The notes under the pieces were generated by a model. The model was not told the origin of the DNA. It ran no database searches and saw nothing but the letters and a program-made list of their open reading frames with translations. Below, piece after piece: positions 5,634 through 5,670 of a DNA stretch of 5,670 nucleotides. A program made the position numbers and the translations under genes. Numbering within the stretch: position 1 is the stretch's first letter; the number at the start of each line of letters is the position of its first letter. The DNA comes from an uncultured Eubacteriales bacterium (lineage in GTDB: Bacteria; Bacillota; Clostridia; Christensenellales; Borkfalkiaceae), in the NCBI GenBank assembly GCA_902465495.1, contig CABQND010000074.1, positions 1-5,670 of the forward strand. The letters are read 5' to 3'.

Positions 5634-5670
5634 AGATCAGAAGATCGGTTCAGCAGGAATGCCGAGACCG
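5634..5670 (+). other. Residual Illumina paired-end adapter (not genomic)
   Basis: From 5634 to the window end the plus strand reads AGATCAGAAGATCGG and continues into GGTTCAGCAGGAATGCC and GAGACCG. This is the well-known Illumina paired-end adapter read-through sequence, which begins AGATCGGAAGAGCGG. It matches at 35 of 37 positions, with mismatches at 5639 (A for G) and 5645 (T for G). It interrupts the conserved accC reading frame exactly where it begins, as expected for untrimmed adapter at a contig end. Confidence 0.96.

Overview
The window looks like one end of a draft contig from a Gram-positive, low-to-moderate GC bacterium, most likely an uncultured Clostridia-type Firmicute. This rests on strong AGGAGG-type ribosome binding sites, lipoproteins with short Clostridia-like signal peptides, separate accC-accD-accA genes in the Firmicute fatty-acid-synthesis order, and a short Firmicute-length AccA. 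The lineage is an inference and cannot be fixed more finely from this sequence alone. All supported genes are on the minus strand, so transcription runs from high to low coordinates.

Region 1 (5670 to about 1263, minus strand) is a compact operon tail. It holds the end of accC (biotin carboxylase, N-terminus missing), then accD and accA (carboxyltransferase beta and alpha, sharing a 4-base ATGA overlap). A DegV/FakB-type fatty-acid-binding protein starts 15 bases after accA, and a CPBP-family membrane protease follows. A strong intrinsic terminator (15-bp perfect stem) closes the unit. The three acc products belong to acetyl-CoA carboxylase, which makes malonyl-CoA for fatty acid synthesis. 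The biotin carrier (accB) and the fab genes are expected upstream, outside the window. The DegV protein would link this pathway to free fatty acids.

Region 2 (about 1260 to 1) is visibly more AT-rich. A promoter with an extended -10 lies just past the terminator. It drives two small tandem genes for secreted lipoproteins that are recognisably paralogous (shared DPxYDVY...CYY and KGYYxF segments) and that I cannot assign to a named family.

The last 37 bases (5634-5670) are not biological. They match the Illumina paired-end adapter at 35 of 37 positions. The contig therefore really ends near 5633, and the apparent GTG start of accC, with a stop codon just before it, is an artefact of the junction. 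I found no mobile element, CRISPR array, tRNA or rRNA. The most interesting biological items are the lipoprotein pair and the coupling of degV and a CPBP protease to the acc genes. I saw no clear new multi-gene system.
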